Shown one piece after another: positions 1-7,185 of a stretch of DNA of 32,076 bases. Under the pieces are notes generated by a model, which did no database searches, was not told where the DNA came from, and saw only the letters and a list, made by a program, of their open reading frames with translations. Source of the DNA: Chloroflexota bacterium. GTDB lineage: Bacteria; Chloroflexota; Dehalococcoidia; Lucifugimonadales; UBA2962. Numbering within the stretch: the stretch's first letter is position 1; each line of letters starts with the position of its first letter. Both the position numbers and the translations under genes were made by a program. The stretch covers positions 1 through 32,076 of the forward strand of contig PAAV01000027.1 in NCBI GenBank assembly GCA_002699485.1, given 5' to 3'.

Positions 1-1031
1 GAGAAACGAGGCATTACCTCGTTGCCTAAAAGACTAATTGTTCTTTCAATAATTCCATAATCCATTTGGCCAGTATTGACTTTGAACATCAAATTGTTCA
101 CTCCTGCATCATGAAGTCCATTTATTTGATCTGTAACTTTATCTATAGACCCAAAAATAAATCCATCCTCCAGTTTTTCATGTTTAAGATGATTTCGTCC
201 TTCTTTTGAATTAACCCAGTCAGCTGAATTTAATTTAATTCTGGCATCACTAATAAATCTCTGTTCTCTTTCTAAATGCTCCCTCGCTATTTTCTCAGCT
301 TCTAAATTGGACTCAGCCACCACCACATCCGAAGTAAACCAGATATCATTTACCGCTGAGTCAATCTGTGTTTCTGTATATCCTGACTTCTCTGCGTGTT
401 CTCTATATAGATTGATCTTGCGAAGTATCGCTTCAGGATGTCCTCCAGCCGTAAGAAAAGGCCGGCACAAACTAGCAAGGGTTTTTATACTGTTGTCGCT
501 TATAGCTGAACGAATTATTGGTGGATGCGGATCTGAGTATGTAATAGGTCTTATTGCCGGGAATTTAGTCTTCCAATATTGGCCTGAATGAGTCACATCT
601 GTTTCTGTCCAGCATTTAATCAATAATTGCTCAGCCTCTTCTAAAGCTCCCGCCCCCATATCCATAGAAACATTAAATCCTTCATACTCATAATGATTTG
701 CGACTGATCCCCTGCCAAGGCCAACAATCAATCTGCCCTTAGTAAGATGATCAATAAGAGCGCATTGAGCAGCGAGCCTTACTGGATTATGAAGTGCGAT
801 TTCTAGAACTGCAAAACCAATCTTTATAGTTGATGTACGCATTGCAATAGCTGCCGCAAATGTTACCGGATCTGCAAAAGCAGAGGTTCCATCAAAATGA
901 TGTTCGTTAAGCCAAACTGAGTGGAATCCGTGCTCTTCGCTCAGTTGTGTTTCATTCAAAGCTTCAGTTATCAATTTTCCATCATACTGCTCAGACAAAC
1001 TGATTGGGAAAATCCAGTTACCAAATTTCAA
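1..1031 (-). CDS. Luciferase-like (LLM class) flavin-dependent monooxygenase, 3' end off the window
   Basis: The minus strand is open from a TTG at 1031 to the left edge, about 343 codons. The protein opens KFGNWIFPIS, continues with a SVWLNEHHFDG motif near residue 45, then LTKGRLIVGLGRGS and a C-terminal end reading VMPRF. These are landmarks of the bacterial luciferase/F420-FMN monooxygenase TIM barrel, so only a few residues should be missing. Known members use reduced flavin and oxygen to oxygenate small organic substrates in the cytoplasm; the substrate cannot be read here. The start is inferred: the frame is closed upstream by a TAG, and the only ATG between it and the ADH stop (1051) meets a stop after seven codons. 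An AGG lies about 9 bases before the TTG. It follows the alcohol dehydrogenase by 41 bases, so they are probably co-transcribed. Confidence 0.88.
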   Translation of the reverse strand, partial: MKFGNWIFPISLSEQYDGKLITEALNETQLSEEHGFHSVWLNEHHFDGTSAFADPVTFAAAIAMRTSTIKIGFAVLEIALHNPVRLAAQCALIDHLTKGRLIVGLGRGSVANHYEYEGFNVSMDMGAGALEEAEQLLIKCWTETDVTHSGQYWKTKFPAIRPITYSDPHPPIIRSAISDNSIKTLASLCRPFLTAGGHPEAILRKINLYREHAEKSGYTETQIDSAVNDIWFTSDVVVAESNLEAEKIAREHLEREQRFISDARIKLNSADWVNSKEGRNHLKHEKLEDGFIFGSIDKVTDQINGLHDAGVNNLMFKVNTGQMDYGIIERTISLLGNEVMPRF

Positions 1032-1072
1032 TATGTTACGCCTATATTCATAAATCTAATACATTACCGTCT

Positions 1073-2164
1073 TCAATCAAAAGTCAGTACACTTCTTGCA
1101 ACTTTACCTTCACCTAGCACCTTGAAGGCAGTATTCACATCATCAATATTAAAGCTGCGTGTAATTAATTCATCCAACTTTAATTGGCCGGATTGATATA
1201 AAGATATTAGTCGTCCAAAATCAATCTGTGGCCGTGCACTACCATACATTGAGCCAATAATTTTTTTCTCCCACATAATATCTCTGGCATCGATTGTAAC
1301 AGGAGTTTCAAGTGGGGCATGTCCAACCCATACTGCTAAACCTCTGTTTCTGACAGCATGAATTGTTTGCACAAATGGTTCAGGTACTAACCCAATGGCT
1401 TCAAACGCATAATGAACTCCGAGTCCTCCGGTCAAATCTTTGATTGCTTCAACAGGGTCTACGTCTTTGGAGTTTACGGTGTGAGTAGCACCAAATTGTT
1501 TTGCTAATTCCAATTTATTATCAAGGAGGTCGACTGAGATAATAGTTGTCGCACCCGCAATTGCAGCACCCTGTATTACATTTAGTCCTACGCCCCCTGC
1601 ACCAAATACAGCAACGGAAGAACCAGGATGTACTTTCGCAGTATTTATAGCAGCTCCTACACCGGTCATAACTCCACATCCAACTAAAGACGCCTGTGGG
1701 AAAGGCATGGTTTTATCGATCGAAACCGCAGCTTCTTCAGTTACTATGGCATGGGTAGACATAGTCCCTAAGCCTGAAAGAAAAGATATATCTTTATTTG
1801 TAGAAGTTGTACGTGCTGTTCTGGTACTGGCAGGCGGGTTATAACATACATTTGGGCGTCCAATCTGGCACGCTTCACATAAGCCACAACTCGGCATCCA
1901 GGAAAGTATAACGTGATCTCCAGGTTGTAGCTTGGTAACTCCTGGACCAATCTCTTCTACTATTCCGGCACCTTCATGCCCTAAAATCACGGGTGTTGGT
2001 ATATTAGACCACTCTCCTTTTACTACATGCCAGTCAGAATGGCACACTCCGCTAGCCATCATCTTTACCAACACTTCCCCATTCTGAGGCGATCCTAATT
2101 CCATATCTTCGACCACCACTGGCTGATTGTATTCATACAAAACAGCACCTTTAATTCGATTCAT
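1073..2164 (-). CDS. Zinc-dependent alcohol dehydrogenase (MDR superfamily)
   Basis: This is a complete medium-chain zinc alcohol dehydrogenase of 363 residues that interconverts an alcohol and an aldehyde or ketone with a nicotinamide cofactor. Catalytic zinc ligands are visible as the Cys of SGVCHSD, the His-Glu of GHEG and the Cys of VGCGVMTG. The four structural-zinc cysteines are in CGLCEACQIGRPNVC. The Rossmann motif is GAGGVGLN, followed by an acidic VDLLDNK that favours NAD. It is closest in style to class III or aryl-alcohol dehydrogenases, but the substrate is unknown. I chose the ATG at 2164 because GGGAG (2171-2175) lies 6 bases upstream; the ATG at 2170 touches that site and would be badly spaced. 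It is first in a likely two-gene operon with the downstream monooxygenase, which could feed it an alcohol or take its product. Confidence 0.93.
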   Translation of the reverse strand: MNRIKGAVLYEYNQPVVVEDMELGSPQNGEVLVKMMASGVCHSDWHVVKGEWSNIPTPVILGHEGAGIVEEIGPGVTKLQPGDHVILSWMPSCGLCEACQIGRPNVCYNPPASTRTARTTSTNKDISFLSGLGTMSTHAIVTEEAAVSIDKTMPFPQASLVGCGVMTGVGAAINTAKVHPGSSVAVFGAGGVGLNVIQGAAIAGATTIISVDLLDNKLELAKQFGATHTVNSKDVDPVEAIKDLTGGLGVHYAFEAIGLVPEPFVQTIHAVRNRGLAVWVGHAPLETPVTIDARDIMWEKKIIGSMYGSARPQIDFGRLISLYQSGQLKLDELITRSFNIDDVNTAFKVLGEGKVARSVLTFD

Positions 2165-2238
2165 TCTCATCTCCCATAGCTTTATTTAGCTTTTAGTTTT
2201 GCTTATAAAAGTCGTATTTAGACTCTATGAATTGCAGG

Positions 2239-2267
2239 AGTGTAGCAGCGCAGATGAATCAATTCAA
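2239..2267 (-). promoter_or_regulatory. Candidate promoter for the ADH-monooxygenase operon
   Basis: On the minus strand a TTGAAT (2262-2267) and a TACACT (2239-2244) are separated by exactly 17 bases. Each matches 4 of 6 positions of the sigma-70 consensus. It lies about 75 bases upstream of the ADH start. Box quality is only moderate in AT-rich DNA. Confidence 0.35.
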
Positions 2268-2304
2268 TCTAACTCGTTAAATATAAGTGTGATATATATG
2301 CATA

Positions 2305-2329
2305 TGTGAATTAACTCACGATCTTGACA
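2305..2329 (+). promoter_or_regulatory. CRP/FNR-family-like palindrome abutting a TTGACA box
   Basis: TGTGA (2305-2309), six bases, then TCACG (2316-2320) form a near-perfect CRP/FNR-type operator. A consensus TTGACA follows at 2324-2329. No good -10 box sits 16-18 bases downstream of that TTGACA, so the exact promoter is unclear. The site lies about 150 bases before the binding-protein gene, and binding there could tie importer expression to nutrient or energy state. The regulator is not in the window. Confidence 0.4.
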
Positions 2330-2475
2330 GTATATTTTGGTTGTGCGAAGGTTCCCAATCAACACAGTATCCGTATAACTGATAATCCATATCATGGAAT
2401 CGGTGTAGCCGATATTGTGTTAGATGCGCAGTCTAATTGTGAAGTAAATCAGTTCAAGGTAATACGGAGGTGTAT

Positions 2476-4158
2476 ATGCTTACAAGATTAATCTTATTTA
2501 CTGTACTAGTCTGCTCGTTATCTATTGGGTTTATAGCTTGTAGTGAAGAAGTTGAATACGACGACACTACAGTCTATTTAGATCCACCAGAAAGCGAGCC
2601 TGCTGAGGTAGAGCCGGTAAGTGACTCTACTTTACAAAGTCTCGGAGATATGAAAACAGGTGATAAATTTGGTGGCACACTAAAGGTAGCGGCTCAGGCT
2701 AGCTTGGAAACACTAGATACATCATTCTCAGGAGCTTATGTTGTTACAACGATCTCTGCTCATGTCTGGGAAAGACTGTTTGAAAGAGACGGTGGTTTCA
2801 ATGCAAAACCACAAATGGTATCCGGATGGGAAGTTGACGATGCTGGTACCACATACACTTTCACCTTGCGCGACGGTATGACATTCCATGACGGTTCGTC
2901 TGTAACATCAGGCGACGTTATCCCTTCTCTAAAAAGAATGTGGGAAACTACTGCTGCTGGAGACATGTTAAAAGGACAGATGGTAGAAGATGGCTGGAAA
3001 GAAATCGATGACCATACTTTCTCTATAACATTCCAACAACCAATGGGTGTAGTGATTTCAGGAATGGCTGCGCCTTGGCCTCTCTCTAACATATGGCCAG
3101 AACGCGTTGCTAACACGCCTGCTCAAGAAGACTATGGACAAGAAAATGCGATTGGCTCAGGACCATATAAAGTGTCTGAGTGGGTTCGTGGAGATAAATT
3201 AGTCGTAGAGCGATTTGATGCATATGTTCCTAGAACCGACGAGGTTGGAAGTTATCTGGCCGGCGCAAAAATTGCGTATATCGATAAAATCGAATGGCTA
3301 GAAATACCATCTGAAGAAAGTAAAAAGGCTGCTCTTCAAACTGGTGAAATTGATGTTTGGGATGGAGCTGGATTAGACTTCTTCACAGAGATGGTTGATG
3401 ATCCAAATATCGATGTGGCGAAGTACGAAAAGCACTTCTGGACCTATGACTTCAATGTCACCTCGACAGGACCAGCTAGTAATAAAATGATCAGACAAGC
3501 ATTGCAGGCGGCTACAGACATTGAAGAATTAGCAGCGTCCCTCGGGCCAAGTGATCTTTGGTCACTTTGCCCATCAAGGTACAGATGTGGAACTCCATTA
3601 GCCAGCACGGTTGGTGAAGAGTATTACAACGAAAAAGACGTTGAGAAAGCAAAGAAAATGATTGCTGAATCTGGTTATGCCGGAGAAACTTTCTTGCTTA
3701 TGAATCCAAATGACTATGCAACTATTACTCCAATGGGACAGGTGTTAAAGCCTTTGTTCGAAGAAGTTGGTTTAACAGTTGAAATGCCATCAATGGACTG
3801 GGCAACTTTGCTATCAAGGCTCCCTGATCCAGATTGGGATGCTATTACAGACTGGTGGGTCCAGTGGGCTTCTCCAGACCCTGTAGCTGATCCTATGCTT
3901 TCAGGAACGCTGTATTTCGGTAACTTCGGAGATGATCCAGAAGTAGAAAGGACAAAGGCTTTAAGACTTGAATATGCTTTCGAGCCTGATGCAGCAAAAC
4001 AGTTGGAACTTATCGGAGAGATGCAGCTTGCTCTGTATGATTCTGCGCCTCAAGTGATGCTTGCTCAGTGGGCATCTATTTATCCATACAGCAAGGTCGT
4101 TAAAAACTTTGATGTACCGGTATTTCCAGTTTATATAAACGCCTGGCTAGATAGATAA
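2476..4158 (+). CDS. ABC importer solute-binding lipoprotein, family 5 (peptide/oligopeptide type)
   Basis: This is a 560-residue extracytoplasmic binding protein of the SBP_bac_5 (DppA/OppA) family that captures the substrate for the two permeases downstream. A hydrophobic N-terminus ends in a lipobox FIAC with Cys22 as the lipidation site, followed by an acidic linker. The family signature region reads MVSGWEVDDAGTTYTFTLRD, then FHDGSSVTSGDVIPS. The ATG at 2476 is preferred over the in-frame GTG at 2470, because GGAGG (2466-2470) is 5 bases before the ATG and overlaps the GTG. Family members carry peptides, nickel, heme, sugars or opines, so peptide is only the default guess. A hairpin separates it from the permease genes. 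Confidence 0.93.
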   Translation: MLTRLILFTVLVCSLSIGFIACSEEVEYDDTTVYLDPPESEPAEVEPVSDSTLQSLGDMKTGDKFGGTLKVAAQASLETLDTSFSGAYVVTTISAHVWERLFERDGGFNAKPQMVSGWEVDDAGTTYTFTLRDGMTFHDGSSVTSGDVIPSLKRMWETTAAGDMLKGQMVEDGWKEIDDHTFSITFQQPMGVVISGMAAPWPLSNIWPERVANTPAQEDYGQENAIGSGPYKVSEWVRGDKLVVERFDAYVPRTDEVGSYLAGAKIAYIDKIEWLEIPSEESKKAALQTGEIDVWDGAGLDFFTEMVDDPNIDVAKYEKHFWTYDFNVTSTGPASNKMIRQALQAATDIEELAASLGPSDLWSLCPSRYRCGTPLASTVGEEYYNEKDVEKAKKMIAESGYAGETFLLMNPNDYATITPMGQVLKPLFEEVGLTVEMPSMDWATLLSRLPDPDWDAITDWWVQWASPDPVADPMLSGTLYFGNFGDDPEVERTKALRLEYAFEPDAAKQLELIGEMQLALYDSAPQVMLAQWASIYPYSKVVKNFDVPVFPVYINAWLDR

Positions 4159-4211
4159 ATATCGTATATCGATAATTTAAAACTAAATAGGTGAGTATAT
4201 TGAATTAAGAG

Positions 4212-4251
4212 CAGACAAGCTCTTTGAGAATTAACTCAAAGAGCTTGTCTG
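4212..4251 (+). terminator. Perfect 17-bp inverted repeat between binding protein and permease genes
   Basis: CAGACAAGCTCTTTGAG (4212-4228) and its exact reverse complement (4235-4251) flank a 6-base loop, AATTAA. The following TTAGTTTAA is only moderately T-rich, so it is not a textbook intrinsic terminator. Its place after the binding-protein stop suggests partial termination or 3' end stabilisation, a common way to make far more binding protein than permease. Confidence 0.7.
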
Positions 4252-4337
4252 TTAGTTTAATGCCATGGCAAAAGCATTAAGCAGTTATGATCCTCGTCCC
4301 TCAGCAAAATAATATTTGGAGAAGATACTAGGTTTCA

Positions 4338-5282
4338 ATGGGCGGATATATAGTCAGAAGATTGTTAGCAATGATACCAGTTCTACTAGTAGTAGCTCTG
4401 GTAGTATTTGCATTAATCCATATAGCTCCAGGCGACCCTGCTGCATTGATAGTTGGAACTCATGCTACAGCAGAAAAATACGAACTAATTAGAGAATCCC
4501 TAGGGCTCAACAAGCCAATGTACGTTCAATTAGGAATCTGGTTTGGTAATCTTTTTCAGGGAGACTTAGGCGAGTCACTATTCGGAAAAACATCTGTTAC
4601 AAAAATGATAGGTCAACGAATTGTTCCAACGTTCTCTGTCGCAGCATTTACACTTTTGTTTTCTATGTTGATAGCAATTCCGTTAGGTATTATCGCTGCA
4701 TGGAAAGCAAATTCCTGGATAGATCGGTCAGTCATGGTCTTTACAGCATTAGGTTACTCAATACCTTTATTTTGGCTGGGCTTCATCTTAATGTGGGTTT
4801 TTGCAGTAAAGCTCAATTGGTTCCCAGCGATTGGTTACACTGCACCAACTGAGAACATAGCTAAATATTTTTATCACATGGCGCTGCCGGTACTAGCTAC
4901 TGGCTTGGTAGTAATGGCACTAATAGGAAGAATGACTAGAGCGACAATGCTGGAAGTGCTATCAGAAGATTACATAAGAACCGCTCGGTCAAAAGGACTC
5001 GCAGAAACTCGTGTATTGCTAGCACACGCTTTAAGAAACGCAATGCTACCGATAATAACCGTATGCGGAATTAGCCTCGCATTATTATTAGGTGGTGTAG
5101 TTGTTACAGAAAATGTGTTCGCCATACCAGGGATGGGTCGGCTTCTAGTTAATGCTCTAAGCCATAGAGATTATCCTGTTATCCAAGGCACAGTTTTGGT
5201 TTTTGCAGCTATAGTTGCACTTATAAATCTATTAATAGACCTGTCTTATGGTCTACTCGATCCCAGGATTAGATACAAGTAA
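4338..5282 (+). CDS. ABC importer permease, DppB/OppB type
   Basis: This 314-residue inner-membrane permease has the family N-terminus (IVRRLLAMIPVLLVV), the periplasmic IAPGDPAALI segment and LGLNKPMYVQ. About six hydrophobic spans follow, with a cytoplasmic EAA-type coupling loop around EDYIRTARSKGL that docks the ATPase. The end GLLDPRIRYK is typical of DppB proteins. It pairs with the next gene, which begins 3 bases after its stop. The ATG at 4338 has CTAGG about 6 bases upstream. It is clearly related to the permease at 26799-27740. No ATPase gene follows, so the energising subunits must be encoded elsewhere. Confidence 0.95.
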   Translation: MGGYIVRRLLAMIPVLLVVALVVFALIHIAPGDPAALIVGTHATAEKYELIRESLGLNKPMYVQLGIWFGNLFQGDLGESLFGKTSVTKMIGQRIVPTFSVAAFTLLFSMLIAIPLGIIAAWKANSWIDRSVMVFTALGYSIPLFWLGFILMWVFAVKLNWFPAIGYTAPTENIAKYFYHMALPVLATGLVVMALIGRMTRATMLEVLSEDYIRTARSKGLAETRVLLAHALRNAMLPIITVCGISLALLLGGVVVTENVFAIPGMGRLLVNALSHRDYPVIQGTVLVFAAIVALINLLIDLSYGLLDPRIRYK

Positions 5283-5285
5283 CTA

Positions 5286-6188
5286 ATGAATAATAAACAT
5301 ACATCAACTTCAGCATGGGTAAAACCGCCTGAATTAACTATAAAAGATAGGATTAAGGGCGTCTTAGCTCTTTTAAAAAGACATCCCAATATGGCTGTTG
5401 GACTTTCGATATTTTTGTTTGCAGTAATAGTAGCCATTTTGGCACCTGTGCTATGGACAGCAGATCCATCTGCACCCGCCCCTTTAGATCGATTTACAGG
5501 CCCCTGGACTTCTGGCCACTGGTTTGGCACCGACAACATTGGAAGAGACATTTGGTCAAGAGCAATATATGGAAGTCGTATTTCCTTAACAGTTGGAGTA
5601 TCAGTTGCTGTTATAGCTATTAGTGCTGGAACTATAATTGGCGTAGCTGCTGGATATTCTCAAAAATTTGACATGATAGTTATGAGGTTTATGGATGGCC
5701 TAATGTCAATCCCTTCAATAATATTAGCGATTGCGCTCATGGCCCTATTAGGTGGAAGTATACAGAACGTGATTATCGCATTGAGCGTTACAGAGGTTCC
5801 AATAGCTACGAGGGTGGTCAGGTCAGCTGTTTTGAGCCTGAGAGAACGAACATATATTGAAGCTTCGAGATCGATTGGTGCGACAACACCACGAATTATG
5901 ATCAGACACATTTTGCCAAACATCGTAGCACCATTAATTGTACACGCCACTTATGTAGCCTCAGCAGCTGTTTTATTAGAAGCATATCTAAGCTTCCTTG
6001 GAGCAGGACCACCTGAGGAGATTCCGAGTTGGGGTAATATGGTAGCAGGGGCTAAAGACTACCTGAGTAGAGCGCCATACATGATAATTTTCCCTGGCGT
6101 ATTTTTAACATTAACTGTTCTAGGAATGAGCTTATCAGGAGACGGCCTAAGAGATATTCTCGACCCTAAAATCAAACGCAGATCATAG
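5286..6188 (+). CDS. ABC importer permease, DppC/OppC type
   Basis: This 300-residue partner permease has a cytoplasmic N-terminal stretch, a first membrane span near residues 37-56, and the DppC motif HWFGTDNIGRDIWSRAIYGS. More spans follow, then the coupling loop around RERTYIEASRSIGATTPRI. The end LSGDGLRDILDPKIKRR is the family C-terminus. It forms the membrane heterodimer with the preceding gene and is the last gene of this transcription unit. Its stop faces the stop of the convergent hydrolase gene 15 bases away. A 6-bp inverted repeat, TAGAGT/ACTCTA at 6186-6206, includes both stop codons. Confidence 0.95.
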   Translation: MNNKHTSTSAWVKPPELTIKDRIKGVLALLKRHPNMAVGLSIFLFAVIVAILAPVLWTADPSAPAPLDRFTGPWTSGHWFGTDNIGRDIWSRAIYGSRISLTVGVSVAVIAISAGTIIGVAAGYSQKFDMIVMRFMDGLMSIPSIILAIALMALLGGSIQNVIIALSVTEVPIATRVVRSAVLSLRERTYIEASRSIGATTPRIMIRHILPNIVAPLIVHATYVASAAVLLEAYLSFLGAGPPEEIPSWGNMVAGAKDYLSRAPYMIIFPGVFLTLTVLGMSLSGDGLRDILDPKIKRRS

Positions 6189-6203
6189 AGTCAGACTCGT
6201 ACT

Positions 6204-7055
6204 CTAACCCCAAGCATCATAAACTGCCTTTGATACCTTTCCGATCAATCTTGATCCCTCGTGAGGGCATAAAAGTAGACTTTCGTCTTTACTATATGAT
6301 GCGAAAACGGTAATAACATAATCACTGTTTTCCGATTTAATAAGCCCAGTATCACATCTGGCATGCAAATATGCCCCAAGTTTGTTATAAAGTTTAACCT
6401 TAGGTGTTACTCCAGATTCAGCAGGAAACTGGTCCAATGGAAGATACCTGCCAAGCCACTCAATATGCTGGCACCTGCCCATAATATCAAGCATTGCATC
6501 AGATGAAGTTTTTGATACCAATTCGCCTTTGGCCATCAAAGTCACCAGAGTTGTAAAATCGCGCGCCGAGCATTCTGAATATGCATCCACATCCTTACCT
6601 TGCATATCATCAAATGCAGTCGGGCCTAAGTCATGATTCAGGGAATATTCGTTCATGTTCAACGATCGCATTCTTTGATTTATAGCATCTAAACCTAACA
6701 TTGAACTTAGCATCCATGTGCATGTGTTGTCACTGACGACAATCATCATCATACATAGATCTTTGAGTGTGACTTCGAGAGGGGTTTCCATTTCCCTGAA
6801 AACTCCTGTACCTCCTCTAAGATCACTAGCATTCACAGTAACTCGGTCAAGTAAATTATACTTCCCATCCTCGATTTGGAAAAAAAGTTCCGCCATAATA
6901 CCTATTTTTATAGCGCTAAGGGCGGGTAACACTTCTTTTTCATTGATATCCAGCAAATCCCCGGTAGTCAAATTGTTGGCCGAAACACTGGCAGTACCCG
7001 AGAATTCATCAATTATTCCTAAAACGTTAGATCTTAAAGCATTTATATCAGTCAT
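6204..7055 (-). CDS. Cytoplasmic serine hydrolase with class A beta-lactamase-like fold
   Basis: The 283-residue protein carries the penicillin-recognising enzyme motifs. SAIK at 47-50 supplies the nucleophile and general base, SDN is at 108-110, and KLG at 225-227 replaces KTG. GTGVFREM near 83-89 also matches the family. There is no signal peptide, so it should act in the cytoplasm, unlike true beta-lactamases. The omega-loop Glu166 is not in register: the segment aligning with EPELN reads LGPTAF. Efficient beta-lactam turnover is therefore unlikely. It may cleave amides, esters or peptides. AAAGGAGAG lies just upstream of the ATG. It is the last gene of a cyclase-SDR-aminotransferase-micropeptide operon. 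Confidence 0.85.
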   Translation of the reverse strand: MTDINALRSNVLGIIDEFSGTASVSANNLTTGDLLDINEKEVLPALSAIKIGIMAELFFQIEDGKYNLLDRVTVNASDLRGGTGVFREMETPLEVTLKDLCMMMIVVSDNTCTWMLSSMLGLDAINQRMRSLNMNEYSLNHDLGPTAFDDMQGKDVDAYSECSARDFTTLVTLMAKGELVSKTSSDAMLDIMGRCQHIEWLGRYLPLDQFPAESGVTPKVKLYNKLGAYLHARCDTGLIKSENSDYVITVFASYSKDESLLLCPHEGSRLIGKVSKAVYDAWG

Positions 7056-7098
7056 ATTTCTCTCTCCTTTTTACTAATTAATAGAATAATTTTTGTAT

Positions 7099-7185
7099 TT
7101 AAACGATTATTAGAACAATTATTAATGCAACGATAATTAAAAACCCTAAACCGAGGATCAAGTATGCTAAAAACTGTTTATTCAC
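7099..7185 (-). CDS. Single-pass membrane micropeptide (28 aa), coupled to the aminotransferase stop
   Basis: A short minus-strand frame starts with GTG at 7185-7183, overlapping the aminotransferase TGA in a GTGA arrangement, and ends at TAA 7101-7099. The peptide begins MNKQFLAYLILGLG and continues only with hydrophobic residues (I, V, L, A) to the stop. It therefore has a short positive N-terminus followed by one predicted membrane helix. The 4-base overlap is the classic coupling geometry, and the frame fills most of the gap before the hydrolase gene. I recognise no family. Such peptides often anchor or tune a neighbouring transporter or enzyme, but the function is unknown. It could also be a chance frame in AT-rich DNA. 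Confidence 0.5.
   Translation of the reverse strand: MNKQFLAYLILGLGFLIIVALIIVLIIV

Larger units (their letters stand above)
2171..2475. other. Divergent intergenic region between ADH and importer operons
   Basis: About 305 bases without a gene separate two divergent operons. It holds the candidate ADH promoter, a CRP-like palindrome followed by a perfect TTGACA, and a short hairpin ATCGG-N5-CCGAT near 2399-2413. I see no convincing small ORF, RNA gene or known riboswitch. Confidence 0.6.

Noticed and set aside
307-591. Plus-strand open frames across the monooxygenase and other genes
   Set aside because: They lie antisense to frames with clear family motifs and show no family motifs or ribosome sites of their own.
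6186-6206. TAGAGT/ACTCTA repeat between convergent genes as a bidirectional terminator
   Set aside because: Only 6 bp, with no T tract on either strand. It mainly reflects the two facing TAG stop codons.
6620-6660. ExxLN motif (E136-N140) in the beta-lactamase-like protein as the Glu166 motif
   Set aside because: It lies 28 residues after SDN rather than about 36, and in register it matches the strand before the omega loop, so it is probably a chance match.
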